This document shows, piece after piece, positions 9,100 to 18,349 of a DNA stretch of 64,000 nucleotides; the stretch's first letter is position 1, and each line of letters begins with the position of its first letter. Source of the stretch: Hymenobacter citatus (GTDB lineage: Bacteria; Bacteroidota; Bacteroidia; Cytophagales; Hymenobacteraceae); assembly GCF_014333615.1 (NCBI RefSeq), contig NZ_JACSCY010000018.1, positions 28,373 through 92,372 on the forward strand, read 5' to 3'. The position numbers and the translations under genes were made by a program. Below the pieces are notes generated by a model that was not told the origin of the DNA, ran no database searches, and saw only the letters and a program-made list of their open reading frames with translations.

Positions 9100-9417
9100 A
9101 TGGAAGAAATAGCCTTTACGATGCAGCTGAAGCCCGGCGTGGAAGCCGAATACCAGCGCCGCCACGATGCCATCTGGCCCGAACTGTCGGAGGCACTTGT
9201 GGCGGCCGGTGTCCGTGACTACGCCATCTATCTGCACCGGGAAAGCGGGCTGCTGTTTGCCGTGCAGCGGCGCCTACCCAGCCACACCACCGACGCCCTG
9301 CCCGGTCTACCCATCATGCAGAAATGGTGGGCCTACATGGCCGATCTGATGGAAACCAACCCCGACAACTCGCCCGCAGTAACGCCCCTGCCGTGTGTAT
9401 TTCGGCTTACATCTTAG
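9100..9417 (+). CDS. rhaM: L-rhamnose mutarotase
   Basis: 105 residues, the usual size for RhaM (COG3254). It interconverts the alpha and beta anomers of L-rhamnose so that sugar released by the rhamnosidase can enter transport and isomerisation faster. His22 in YQRRHDAIWPEL is the catalytic His of the E. coli protein, and KWWAYMADLMETNPDNSP is the signature stretch. No signal peptide. It is the last gene of the first pectin operon and ties that operon to the rha genes. Confidence 0.96.
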   Translation: MEEIAFTMQLKPGVEAEYQRRHDAIWPELSEALVAAGVRDYAIYLHRESGLLFAVQRRLPSHTTDALPGLPIMQKWWAYMADLMETNPDNSPAVTPLPCVFRLTS

Positions 9418-9446
9418 ACTTATTCCTGAACAATTAAGAATCGAAA

Positions 9447-9555
9447 AAAACGTCTGTCATGCTGAGCTTGTCGAAGCATCTCGCGTGCTGATGTTGGATA
9501 CTATCTTTCATCAGCACACGAGATGCTTCGACAAGCTCAGCATGACAGACGTTTT
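9447..9555. repeat. Family B palindrome after rhaM
   Basis: Left arm 9447-9483 and right arm 9519-9555 are nearly perfect complements (core GTCATGCTGAGCTTGTCGAA). The match extends outward into AAAACGTCT, which also precedes the solo half-element at 34122. It lies just after the rhaM stop and before the GH28 promoter. Confidence 0.88.
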
Positions 9556-9593
9556 CGCGTAGATTTTAATTTGGGAACAAGTCTCTTAAGTAA

Positions 9594-9638
9594 CAGGAGA
9601 GTGCGGGAGGGTAGGGCCAGAGAAAAGATGCAGCTTTG
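9594..9638 (+). promoter_or_regulatory. Predicted promoter of GH28-SDR unit with shared 18-bp motif
   Basis: The 18-mer CAGGAGAGTGCGGGAGGG (9594-9611) is followed after exactly 19 bases by CAGCTTTG (9631-9638), one mismatch from the Bacteroidota -10 element TAnnTTTG. The same arrangement occurs before rhaI, rhaEW, rhaT and susC. The 18-mer occupies the place of the -33 box, as expected for an activator site overlapping the promoter. Confidence 0.6.
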
Positions 9639-9768
9639 AAGTAGGCTACTTTACAAACAAAGGCGTGGCTGGATGCCGGTGCTGCGGCCGTGGGAATCCG
9701 TCGTGCTACTTTCCCAGCCATGCGCTTTGTTGCCTGCCTATTCTCTCGCTTCCCAACTCCCCACCCGT

Positions 9769-11181
9769 ATGAAACTGCTGCTCTCGTTGCTGCTGCCGCT
9801 GCTGGCCTGGCAGCCTGCTCCCTCATCGGCTCCCGCCACTGACCCTGCCTGGGTGCAGGAGGTAGGCGCCAAAACGCAGCCCACGGCCAAAACCACTTTC
9901 CTGGTAACGAAATACGGCGCCGTGGCCGATGGCAAAACCCTCAACACACAGGCTATTCAAAAGGCCATCGACGCGGCGGCTAAGAAAGGCGGCGTGGTCA
10001 CGTTTGCGCCGGGCGAGTACCTCACGGGCTCTATTTTCCTGAAAAAAGGTGTGACGCTGAACATCCCCAAGGGCGTAACGCTGCTCGGTAGCCAGGACCT
10101 GAAAGACTACCCCGACATGCCCTCACGCATTGCGGGGGTAGAAATGGTGTGGCCCGCTGCCCTCATCAATATTCTGGATCAGCAGAACGTGGCCATCACC
10201 GGCCAGGGCACCGTAGATGGGCAGGGCAAGCCCTTTTGGGATAAGTACTGGGCCATGCGCAAAGAATACGACGCCAAAGGCCTGCGCTGGATTATAGATT
10301 ACGATGCCAAGCGTCCGCGCACATTGCTGGTGTCCAACTCATCCAACGTCACCCTGAAGGGCATCACCTTGCAGCGCGCCGGTTTCTGGACGGTGCACAT
10401 TCTGTACTCCAACCACGTAACGGCCGACGGCCTGGTGGTGCGCAACAACATCGGCGGCCACGGCCCCAGCACCGACGGCATCGATATCGACTCCAGCTCC
10501 CACGTGCTGGTGCAGAACTGCGACATCGACTGCAACGACGACAACTTCTGCCTGAAGGCCGGCCGCGACTGGGACGGCCTGCGCGTGAATCGCCCCACCG
10601 AGTACGTGGTGATTCGGGACTGCGTGGCCGGGGCCGGCGACGGGCTGGTGACGTGTGGCTCCGAGACGTCGGGCGGTATCCGGCACGTGCTGGCCCGCAA
10701 CCTCTCGGCCAAGGGCACCAAGTATGGCATCCGGCTGAAATCGGCCACCAACCGCGGGGGCGTGGTGGAAGATATTATCGTAGAGGATATTACGATGGAC
10801 GCCGTGCGCGTGCCCATCATCATGACCATGAACTGGAACCCGGCCTACAGCTACTCCTCGCTGCCCGCCGGCTACACCGAGGCTACCCTACCCGAGCACT
10901 GGAAGAAGATGCTGGCTAAGGTGGAGCCCGAGCGTGGCACCCCGCACTTCCGCAACGTGCGCATCAGCAACCTGCGCGCTACCGGTGCTAAAGAGGCTAT
11001 TTCGGCCGAAGGGCTGGCGGCGTCGGTGCTGGAGAATTTCACGCTGGAAAACGTGACCATCACCACCGAAACGGCCGGCAAAATTGACTTCGCCAAGGGC
11101 TGGCATATCAAAAACCTCGATATTACGGCCGAAGATCAGGAGCCCGTGGCCGTGCAAAACAGCACGGGCATGACATTTTAA
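9769..11181 (+). CDS. GH28 family glycosidase with altered GHG motif
   Basis: The start at 9769 gives a signal peptide (MKLLLSLLLPLLAWQPAPSS) and 470 residues; the frame is open further upstream to 9673 but that part covers the promoter. A right-handed beta-helix of the polygalacturonase family: KYGAVADGKTLNT at the N-terminus, then the active-site series STDG (234-237), DD (257-258), GDG (290-292) and RLK (322-324). Canonical endo-polygalacturonases have NTD, DD, GHG and RIK, so the first Asn is Ser and the catalytic-site His is Asp. Exo-acting galacturonidases and rhamnogalacturonan hydrolases vary at these sites, and that is a likelier role. Nine bases from the SDR gene, probably cotranscribed. 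Confidence 0.88.
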   Translation: MKLLLSLLLPLLAWQPAPSSAPATDPAWVQEVGAKTQPTAKTTFLVTKYGAVADGKTLNTQAIQKAIDAAAKKGGVVTFAPGEYLTGSIFLKKGVTLNIPKGVTLLGSQDLKDYPDMPSRIAGVEMVWPAALINILDQQNVAITGQGTVDGQGKPFWDKYWAMRKEYDAKGLRWIIDYDAKRPRTLLVSNSSNVTLKGITLQRAGFWTVHILYSNHVTADGLVVRNNIGGHGPSTDGIDIDSSSHVLVQNCDIDCNDDNFCLKAGRDWDGLRVNRPTEYVVIRDCVAGAGDGLVTCGSETSGGIRHVLARNLSAKGTKYGIRLKSATNRGGVVEDIIVEDITMDAVRVPIIMTMNWNPAYSYSSLPAGYTEATLPEHWKKMLAKVEPERGTPHFRNVRISNLRATGAKEAISAEGLAASVLENFTLENVTITTETAGKIDFAKGWHIKNLDITAEDQEPVAVQNSTGMTF

Positions 11182-11190
11182 GAGGATTTC

Positions 11191-11955
11191 ATGTTTAGCT
11201 TACAAGGAAAAAGCGCCGTCATTACGGGCGGCGGTAGTGGTATTGGGCAGGCCATGTCTCAATTATTTGCCAAGCAAGGTGCCACGGTGCACATCATTGA
11301 ATTGAATGAAGAAGCCGCCCGGCAAACCGTAGACACCATTACGCAGGCTGGCGGCCAGGCCCAGGCCCATCACCTCAATATCAGCCAGCAGGCGGAGGTA
11401 GTACGGGTGTTTCAGGAAATCGGTAAGATTGATATTCTGGTGAATAACGCCGGCATTGCGCACGTAGGCAACGTGGAAAACACCGCCGAGGCCGACTTCG
11501 AGCGCGTGTATCAGGTGAACGTGAAAGGCGCTTACAATTGCCTATACGCTGCCCTACCCTTGATGAAAGCGCAGGGCGGCGGGGCCATTCTGAATCTGGC
11601 TTCCATCGCCGCCGTGGTGGGCATCTCCGACCGGTTTGCTTACTCCATGAGCAAGGGCGCCATCTTCGCCATGACGCTCTCCGTGGCCCGCGACTACCTA
11701 GACGCCGGTATCCGGTGCAACAGCATCTCGCCGGCCCGCGTGCACACGCCCTTCGTGGATGGCTTTATTGCCAAAAACTACGCTGGCCGCGAGGAGGAAA
11801 TCTTCGAGAAGCTGTCGAAAAGCCAGCCCATCGGCCGCATGGGCAAGCCCGAGGAGGTAGCCGCCCTGGCCCTCTACCTCTGCTCCGACGAAGCCGGCTT
11901 CGTAACCGGCTGCGACTACCCGCTGGACGGCGGCTTCATTAAGCTGAACAATTAA
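11191..11955 (+). CDS. Short-chain dehydrogenase/reductase of sugar or sugar-acid type
   Basis: 254 residues, classical SDR: TGGGSGIG (NAD(P) loop, residues 12-19), NNAG (about 88), Ser in LASIAAVVG, and YSMSK (catalytic Tyr/Lys). C-terminal GCDYPLDGGF is typical. The closest-looking families are 2-keto-3-deoxy-L-fuconate/rhamnonate dehydrogenases and rhamnose 1-dehydrogenases; no partner lactonase or dehydratase is in the window, so the substrate is open. Position directly after a pectin GH28 gene under the shared rhamnose-type motif suggests a role with a sugar or uronate released from pectin. A purine-rich AGAGGA lies before the ATG. Confidence 0.85.
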   Translation: MFSLQGKSAVITGGGSGIGQAMSQLFAKQGATVHIIELNEEAARQTVDTITQAGGQAQAHHLNISQQAEVVRVFQEIGKIDILVNNAGIAHVGNVENTAEADFERVYQVNVKGAYNCLYAALPLMKAQGGGAILNLASIAAVVGISDRFAYSMSKGAIFAMTLSVARDYLDAGIRCNSISPARVHTPFVDGFIAKNYAGREEEIFEKLSKSQPIGRMGKPEEVAALALYLCSDEAGFVTGCDYPLDGGFIKLNN

Positions 11956-11987
11956 AAAATTGTTTGCGTCAGCTGAAAAGGCTGCCG

Positions 11988-12083
11988 GAACGGTGTAGAG
12001 ACGCAACCTTGCGTCTCGTCGGCCGCGCCGTTTGGGCGAAATCGTTCAACGACGAGACGCAAGGTTGCGTCTCTACACCGTTC
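11988..12083. repeat. Family D palindrome
   Basis: Left arm 11988-12021 and right arm 12050-12083 are complementary (tip GAACGGTGTAGAGACGCAAC). It lies between the convergent SDR and lutC genes. Compared with the copy at 18203 the arms differ at several bases, and each change in one arm is matched in the other. Confidence 0.88.
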
Positions 12084-12131
12084 ACTAGTTGATGAAAACA
12101 ACTTATAAAGGAGCGTCTTCGCTAGGGAGGG

Positions 12132-12165
12132 CGGGGTAGCGAGACCACAAAGTGCCGCTACCCCG
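12132..12165. terminator. Hairpin downstream of lutC
   Basis: Ten-base perfect arms (12132-12141, 12156-12165; CGGGGTAGCG) with a 14-base loop, ten bases from the lutC stop. There is no clear U-tract on either strand, so a terminator role is only plausible. Confidence 0.45.
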
Positions 12166-12174
12166 TTCTGCTAT

Positions 12175-12744
12175 TTATACCAGCAACACCACCATACTAC
12201 GCGCCCCGTGCGCCCCAATCACCAACGACTGCTCGATATCGGCCGTTTTGGACGGGCCGGCCAGGAACGTGCCGTAGCCACCCACCGAGGGCAGGCGGGC
12301 ATAGGCCTGGTGCATGGTGGCTACCAGGTTGCGCCGGTCCAGCACCAGGGCCAGGTGCTGGGTAATCATGGGCAGGGCGCGGTGTAGCATGTTGGCCTCG
12401 GGCACCCAAATAGACCCGTTTTCGGCCACGCCGAACTCGCCTTGCAGCACGGCCAGGTCCACGGCGGCCAGCACCTCGATGGGCGTTTGCGCGTCTACGG
12501 GCACGTTGGCTTCCGGCAGCAGGGGAGAGGCAATGCGGTAATCGGCCGGAAACAGCTGGTGAATCACTTCGGGCAGCCGGGCGGCATCGGTTACCTCCAC
12601 CACCGTGCCGCCAATGCCCTGCACAATACTGGTAAACTTCTCCACCGAATCATCGCCCTCAAACGACGGCACGGTAGGCAGCGGCAACTCATCGGGCTGG
12701 TTGGCCCGCACGGCGGCTAGTATTTTCTCGCGGGAAGAGGACAA
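12175..12744 (-). CDS. lutC: L-lactate dehydrogenase complex subunit LutC
   Basis: 189 residues, the LUD domain of YkgG/LutC. VDLAVLQGEFGVAENGSIWV and AHGARSMVVLLV are family signatures. LutABC together oxidise L-lactate to pyruvate on the cytoplasmic side of the membrane. The frame begins with TTG at 12744 (MSSSREKILAAVR after initiation); no better ATG exists. It is last in the order rhaI, rhaB, lutA, lutB, lutC, separated from lutB by a repeat. In this setting the lactate would come from lactaldehyde made in rhamnose breakdown. Confidence 0.93.
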   Translation of the reverse strand: MSSSREKILAAVRANQPDELPLPTVPSFEGDDSVEKFTSIVQGIGGTVVEVTDAARLPEVIHQLFPADYRIASPLLPEANVPVDAQTPIEVLAAVDLAVLQGEFGVAENGSIWVPEANMLHRALPMITQHLALVLDRRNLVATMHQAYARLPSVGGYGTFLAGPSKTADIEQSLVIGAHGARSMVVLLV

Positions 12745-12864
12745 GAGGTGAAATTGTGAAGTTGTGAAATTGTGAGTATTGAAATTGTGAGGGGTGAGAT
12801 GATTAATTTAATGTTCTGACCGCGCAGGTTGCATATTAGAACGTCAAACTCACCATCTCACTCC

Positions 12865-12868
<4 letters not shown>
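12745..12868. repeat. Family H element (GTGAAATTGTGAA-type tandem and inverted repeat) between lutB and lutC
   Basis: Irregular tandem units such as GTGAAATTGTGAAG fill 12748-12803; the opposite strand version (CTCACCATCTCACTCCTCAC) follows at 12849-12868 after a central segment containing GAACGTCAAAC. The same head sequence GTGAGTTTGACGTTCT marks the H copies near 41150 and 49590, so these are one family. Confidence 0.8.
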
Positions 12869-14235
<1,367 letters not shown>

Positions 14236-14269
14236 AGGTGGGTAATGACTAGCGAATGGTAAACTGCTC

Positions 14270-14385
14270 CGGTCCGACGCCGGTAGCGTCCGGCCGGTAT
14301 CGTTGAACAGGCTTCGTGCCGACGCCTACCCAAATGGCGCAGATGTCAGCAACGGTACCGGTCGGACAGCTGAGCCGTCGGACCG
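14270..14385. repeat. Family F inverted repeat between lutA and lutB
   Basis: Arms 14270-14305 and 14350-14385 pair with several mismatches. The core CGGTCCGACGCCGGTAGCGT is related to the GGTCGGACGCC core of the palindromes at 55534-55588 and 55659-55690. It fills most of the 160-base intercistronic gap. Confidence 0.75.
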
Positions 14386-14395
14386 GGCGGGCGAC

Positions 14396-15136
14396 TCACA
14401 GAATGGCGCCGTTTAGGATTTCGGCCGCGTGCATCACTTTGATGGGCAACTTGGCGCGGCGCACAATGCCCTCCAGGTGCATCAGGCACGACATGTCGCC
14501 GCCGGTGAGCACGCGGGTGCCGTTGCGGACGTGGTCGGCCACGCGGTCTTGGCCCATGCGGGCCGAAATGCCGGCTTCGCTCACGCAGAACGTGCCGCCG
14601 AAGCCGCAGCACTCGTCGTTGCGGTCCAGCTCGGTCAGCTCCAGGCCCTGCATACCGCTGAGCAGCCGCTTCAGCTGCCCGTCGCGCACGGGCGTCATCT
14701 CCGATTCGTTGGCCTGGTGCAGGCCGCGCTGGCCGTGGCAGCTCAGGTGCAGCCCTACCTTATGCGGAAAAGAACCCGGTATTTCGCTGATGCCGAGAAT
14801 GTTCAGGATAAAATCGAACAGCTCGTAGGTGTTGGCGCGCACGTGCTGCACGGCCGGCGTCTGCTCGATGATGTCGAAGTGCTTGCGGACGTGGTAGACG
14901 CAGCTACCAGCCGGCCCGACCACGTACTCATACCCATCAAACGTATCCACAAAGTTGTAGTACACCGGAATGGCGTCCTGCTCGCAGCCGCTATTGGCCA
15001 TGGGCTGGCCGCAGCAGGTCTGTTGCTTGGGAAAATCGGCCTGCACGCCCAGTTTTTCCAGCAATTGTAGGGTGGCAATGCCTACCTGCGGATAAAACTG
15101 ATCGACGTAACAGGGAATAAAAAGGGCTACTTTCAT
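14396..15136 (-). CDS. lutA: L-lactate dehydrogenase complex subunit LutA
   Basis: 246 residues with two cysteine-rich CCG domains: CYVDQFYP with CCGQPMANSGC near residues 9-52, and CHGQRGLH with DECCGFGGTFC near 134-195. These modules bind cofactors and act with heterodisulfide-reductase-like chemistry in LutA and GlpC. It is the first lut gene after rhaB, and a family B palindrome fills the 120-base gap between them. Confidence 0.95.
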   Translation of the reverse strand: MKVALFIPCYVDQFYPQVGIATLQLLEKLGVQADFPKQQTCCGQPMANSGCEQDAIPVYYNFVDTFDGYEYVVGPAGSCVYHVRKHFDIIEQTPAVQHVRANTYELFDFILNILGISEIPGSFPHKVGLHLSCHGQRGLHQANESEMTPVRDGQLKRLLSGMQGLELTELDRNDECCGFGGTFCVSEAGISARMGQDRVADHVRNGTRVLTGGDMSCLMHLEGIVRRAKLPIKVMHAAEILNGAIL

Positions 15137-15150
15137 GAGTTACTCTGAAC

Positions 15151-15241
15151 GTCATGCTGAGCTTGCCGAAGCATCTCGCGTGCTGACGATAGATTATGTC
15201 CAACGTCAGCACGCGAGATGCTTCGGCAAGCTCAGCATGAC
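15151..15241. repeat. Family B palindrome between rhaB and lutA
   Basis: Left arm GTCATGCTGAGCTTGCCGAA and onward, right arm its complement, with a loop of about 25 bases. One position differs from the copy at 9447 (TTGTCG versus TTGCCG), and the change is compensated in the other arm. Confidence 0.88.
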
Positions 15242-15257
15242 AACGAATCTATGCTGT

Positions 15258-16586
15258 TCAGCTGAACAACAGCTGCGTTTTCTTCCAGGCTTCGCCCTGT
15301 TCCAAATGAATGAGGGCGCCCAGGGCGGTGGCTTGCGGCACTTCCAGCGTCCGGATTTTGGCATCTGGAAAACTCTGGCCGAGCAGCTGCATGAACAGCG
15401 GGTTGCGCGCAAAACCGCCGTCCACGTAAATCAGTTTCTCGTCTTGCCGCACCAAGTTAATGGATTCGGTGAGGATGGTCATCAGCCCGTGCATGAGATG
15501 CTGGTAGGCATCGGCGGCGGTGCTGAAGCTGCTTAGGTCCCACTCCGCAACCGGCTGGTCGGGGTAAGGACCGGTGCCCTTCATGCACCACGGCCGGAAG
15601 CTGGCCGAGGCCGCATCGTAGGGCCGCGCCACCATCAGCGAGTGGTAGAAATCGGGCTTCACATGGAAATAATCGGCAATGCGCTGCACCTGGAAGTCGT
15701 GCTCGCGCCCGAAAAACACGCGCGATGCTTTGGTCATATCGCCCTTAGGCGAAAGGTAGCTGAGGCAGTCGCGGCGCAGCAGCTCGGGCGTGAGTGGCTC
15801 GCGGTTGAAGGGGTTGAGCGTGACAGCCCACGTGCCCGTAGATATCAGCAGAAACGGCTTCTCATTCTCCTGCATGTAGGGCAGCAGGGCGGCCGAGCTG
15901 TCGTGCAGGCCTACCCCTACCAGGATGCCATCTACCACCGAGGCAATGGAGTCGCGGGTGAGGGGCGCCAGCTTGTCGTCGATGCCCTCGCGGTACACCC
16001 AATCGTGGTAGCGCCCCAGCTTGAAATCCCACAGGCCCGTATGGCAGCCCACGGAAGTATAGTCGCTAAAGGCCTCGCCAGTAATGAGGTAGGAGAGATA
16101 TTGTGGCAAATGCAGGGACGTGCGGATGCGGCTAAATTGCTCGGGCTGCGTGTGCTTCAGCCAGTAGAGCTGCATGCCCGAGTTCAGCATGCCCATCTGC
16201 GGCGAGCAGGTTTCGGTGGCAAACTCGGTAGGGAGTTGCTCCAGTTCAGCGTAGAAGGCCTCCTGCACCGGGGCGGGTAGGGGCTTGAGGTAGTTGTAGA
16301 GCGGCAACACCGGCTGCCCATTGGCGCCCAGGTGCACAAAGCTGGCCCCGTAGGAGGTGAAGTTCACGCCCTTCAGGTTGTAGTGCGTGTTCTGGCGCAG
16401 GGCCTGCCAGCGGTCCAGCACCCACTGCGAGAGGCGGCTCAGGGTTTCGCAGGCAAAACCGTCTTCATCCACGGTTTCCAGGCACACTTGCTGGTGCTCG
16501 TCGATGATCTGGCGCGCCTCATCAAACAGGATAACTTTCTTGTTGGTCTTGCCAACGTCGAACACGGCGTAAATTGGTTTTTTCAT
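15258..16586 (-). CDS. rhaB: L-rhamnulokinase (FGGY kinase)
   Basis: 442 residues. N-terminal phosphate loop AVFDVGKTNKKVILFD, adenosine region YVDGGFARNPLFMQLLGQSF, and STGTWAVTLNPF are FGGY-kinase motifs. It should phosphorylate L-rhamnulose to rhamnulose-1-phosphate in the cytoplasm. By sequence alone an L-fuculokinase could look similar; the two-base gap to the rhamnose isomerase gene and the neighbouring aldolase favour rhamnulose. Translation is probably coupled to rhaI. Confidence 0.88.
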   Translation of the reverse strand: MKKPIYAVFDVGKTNKKVILFDEARQIIDEHQQVCLETVDEDGFACETLSRLSQWVLDRWQALRQNTHYNLKGVNFTSYGASFVHLGANGQPVLPLYNYLKPLPAPVQEAFYAELEQLPTEFATETCSPQMGMLNSGMQLYWLKHTQPEQFSRIRTSLHLPQYLSYLITGEAFSDYTSVGCHTGLWDFKLGRYHDWVYREGIDDKLAPLTRDSIASVVDGILVGVGLHDSSAALLPYMQENEKPFLLISTGTWAVTLNPFNREPLTPELLRRDCLSYLSPKGDMTKASRVFFGREHDFQVQRIADYFHVKPDFYHSLMVARPYDAASASFRPWCMKGTGPYPDQPVAEWDLSSFSTAADAYQHLMHGLMTILTESINLVRQDEKLIYVDGGFARNPLFMQLLGQSFPDAKIRTLEVPQATALGALIHLEQGEAWKKTQLLFS

Positions 16587-16588
16587 GC

Positions 16589-17869
16589 TTACAGGCCGGT
16601 CGAGAGGCTGAGTTTGCCGCGTTGCTGAATGAGCTGCTCGCGCACCTGCGCGGCGCGGTAAGCCGCCACCGGGCTGAGGACGCCGCCGCTCTGGCGGTAG
16701 GCCTCCTGCACCAGGGGGCGCACGTCGGTCAGGAAAGCGTCGCGCAGGATTTCCTCGGCCCGCACCACGTCGTTGGTTTCCTGCGCTTCCTGCAAGGCGG
16801 CGCGGTCTACCAGCAGGGCTTTGGCGTAGGCGCCCAGGATGCTTTCTACCGATTGCAAGAGGTCTTCGAGCGGGTCTTTGGTGTTGTGGCTGGCATCAAT
16901 CATGTAGGCCACGGCCGGGTTGGTCACGGCCTCGTCCTGGGCACCGTCTACCAGCTCATTGAAAATCAGGAAGAGCTGATAGGGCTTGATGCTGCCCGTG
17001 GTCAGGTCGTCGTCGCCGTACATGGAGCCGTTGAAGTGGAAGCCTCCCAGGCGGCCGAAGTGCAACAAGCGCCCCACAATCTGCTCGATATTGGTATTGG
17101 GCAAGTGGTGGCCCAGGTCTACGAGCACCTGCGCCTGCTTGCCCAAATACTGACATAGCGAGTACGACGTGCCCCAATCGGGAATCACCATGGAGTAGAA
17201 GTGCGGCTCGTAGGGCTTGTACTCAATCAGCAGGGTCATGTCGGAGGGCATGGCCTCGTAGATGCTGGCCAGCGACTCGGCCGTGCGCTGGTAGGCGCGG
17301 CGCAGGTGCTGCTGACCGGGAAAGTTGGAGCCATCGGCCAGCCACACAGTGTGCACCTTGGCGCCCAGCTGCTGGCCGTACTCCACGCACGCAATGTTGT
17401 GGTCGATAGCCTGCTGGCGCACAGCGGCTTCGGTGCTGCTCAGGGAGCCGAATTTGTAGGAGTGGGGCTGCTCTTTTTGGTCCTGAAACGTGTTCGAGTT
17501 CATCGAATCAATCGTCAGGCCTACCTCTTGCAGCTGCTGCTGCACGGCGGGCACGTCCTGCGGAATATCCCACGGAATGTGCAGCGAAATGGAGTTAGAC
17601 GAGCCGTTAAGCTGATTTAGCAGCGCTACGTCGGCAATTTTTTCTTCCAGGCTGCGCGGCTCGCCGCCCCGCGGGTAGCGCCCGAAGCGCGTGCCGCCCG
17701 TGCCCAAAGCCCAGCTCGGAATAGCCACCTGAAAATCAACCAGTTTCTGCACTACCCCCGCCACGTCGGTACCCCGGCGGTTCAGGAGGTCGGTGAGGTA
17801 CTGGTAGCGAAACTCGTGGTCGGAAAGGTGCGACCGGTTGAAGTCGTGGAGTTGTTGGTCGGAAAGCAT
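16589..17869 (-). CDS. rhaI: L-rhamnose isomerase, Pseudomonas stutzeri type
   Basis: 426 residues from the ATG at 17869; the frame is open to 17929 but the extra residues are low-complexity. TIM-barrel isomerase converting L-rhamnose to L-rhamnulose. Likely metal ligands are Glu216 (LIEYKPYEPH), Asp251 (VLVDLGHHLP), His278 (GGFHFNGS) and Asp325 (YMIDASHNT), in near-identical spacing to Glu219, Asp254, His281 and Asp327 of the P. stutzeri enzyme. First gene of rhaI-rhaB-lutABC, with the shared motif promoter about 90 bases upstream. Confidence 0.94.
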   Translation of the reverse strand: MLSDQQLHDFNRSHLSDHEFRYQYLTDLLNRRGTDVAGVVQKLVDFQVAIPSWALGTGGTRFGRYPRGGEPRSLEEKIADVALLNQLNGSSNSISLHIPWDIPQDVPAVQQQLQEVGLTIDSMNSNTFQDQKEQPHSYKFGSLSSTEAAVRQQAIDHNIACVEYGQQLGAKVHTVWLADGSNFPGQQHLRRAYQRTAESLASIYEAMPSDMTLLIEYKPYEPHFYSMVIPDWGTSYSLCQYLGKQAQVLVDLGHHLPNTNIEQIVGRLLHFGRLGGFHFNGSMYGDDDLTTGSIKPYQLFLIFNELVDGAQDEAVTNPAVAYMIDASHNTKDPLEDLLQSVESILGAYAKALLVDRAALQEAQETNDVVRAEEILRDAFLTDVRPLVQEAYRQSGGVLSPVAAYRAAQVREQLIQQRGKLSLSTGL

Positions 17870-17958
17870 AGCGGCGTCTGGGGCAGGGTGGGGTAGGGGG
17901 CTTGACAGCCTTCTGGCAGTGGCACGCACCTAATGGTGAGACATAGTTTTTTAGAGAA

Positions 17959-18003
17959 GCAACTTACCTTTTCTACCGCCGCAAACTGTTCTGAACTCTC
18001 CTG
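17959..18003 (-). promoter_or_regulatory. Predicted rhaI promoter with shared 18-bp motif
   Basis: On the minus strand the 18-mer CAGGAGAGTTCAGAACAG (18003-17986) is followed after 19 bases by TAAGTTGC (17966-17959), a -10-like octamer with two mismatches to TAnnTTTG. The second half of the 18-mer is the least conserved of the five copies. Confidence 0.5.
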
Positions 18004-18084
18004 TATGGGCAGGATTAAATGGCCTGTTATCGCTTCATTACGTTTCGAAAAAAACGCCTGTCAGTTGCGCAGCCGAAGTATTAT

Positions 18085-18110
18085 GCAGTATACCCGAACG
18101 AGTATACTGC
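18085..18110. promoter_or_regulatory. Operator-like palindrome 1 upstream of rhaI
   Basis: Twelve-base arms GCAGTATACCCG and CGAGTATACTGC around a 2-base centre, with one mismatch. It lies about 80 bases upstream of the rhaI 18-mer, between rhaI and the GntR gene, and its centre is 41 bases from that of the second palindrome. A candidate site for the GntR regulator encoded next door. Confidence 0.55.
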
Positions 18111-18128
18111 GTGGTAGATTGACCGTTT

Positions 18129-18148
18129 TTATACCCGTTTGGGTATAA
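18129..18148. promoter_or_regulatory. Operator-like palindrome 2 upstream of rhaI
   Basis: Perfect palindrome TTATACCCGTTTGGGTATAA with a 4-base centre. It shares TATACCCG with palindrome 1 and is about four helical turns away, so the two could be bound on the same face. Within the 17870-18349 gap the remaining sequence is the family D repeat and unremarkable DNA. Confidence 0.55.
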
Positions 18149-18202
18149 CTAAAGACGGCTACCGGCTGCTTAAAAGCTGTGTTTAAGTTATATCGGTGAG
18201 CC

Positions 18203-18306
18203 GTTGGAACGATGTAGAGACGCATGCTTGCGTCTCGTCGTTGAACGATGCGGCCGACAGATGTTCAACGACGAGACGCAAGTATGCGTCTCTACATCGT
18301 TCCAAC
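18203..18306. repeat. Family D palindrome after the GntR gene
   Basis: The outer arms start GTTGGAACGATGTAGAGACG and are exactly mirrored at 18287-18306. The stem is longer than in the other D copies because flanking bases pair too. It lies 44 bases downstream of the regulator stop codon and may help end its transcript. Confidence 0.88.
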
Positions 18307-18349
18307 TAACTTAAATAGCCTCAGCAGCCTTATCTGAGTATCATAGAGG

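Noticed and set aside
9673..9768. Upstream extension of the first GH28 protein
   Set aside because: The extension follows the predicted -10 box closely and hides the signal peptide that begins at 9769.
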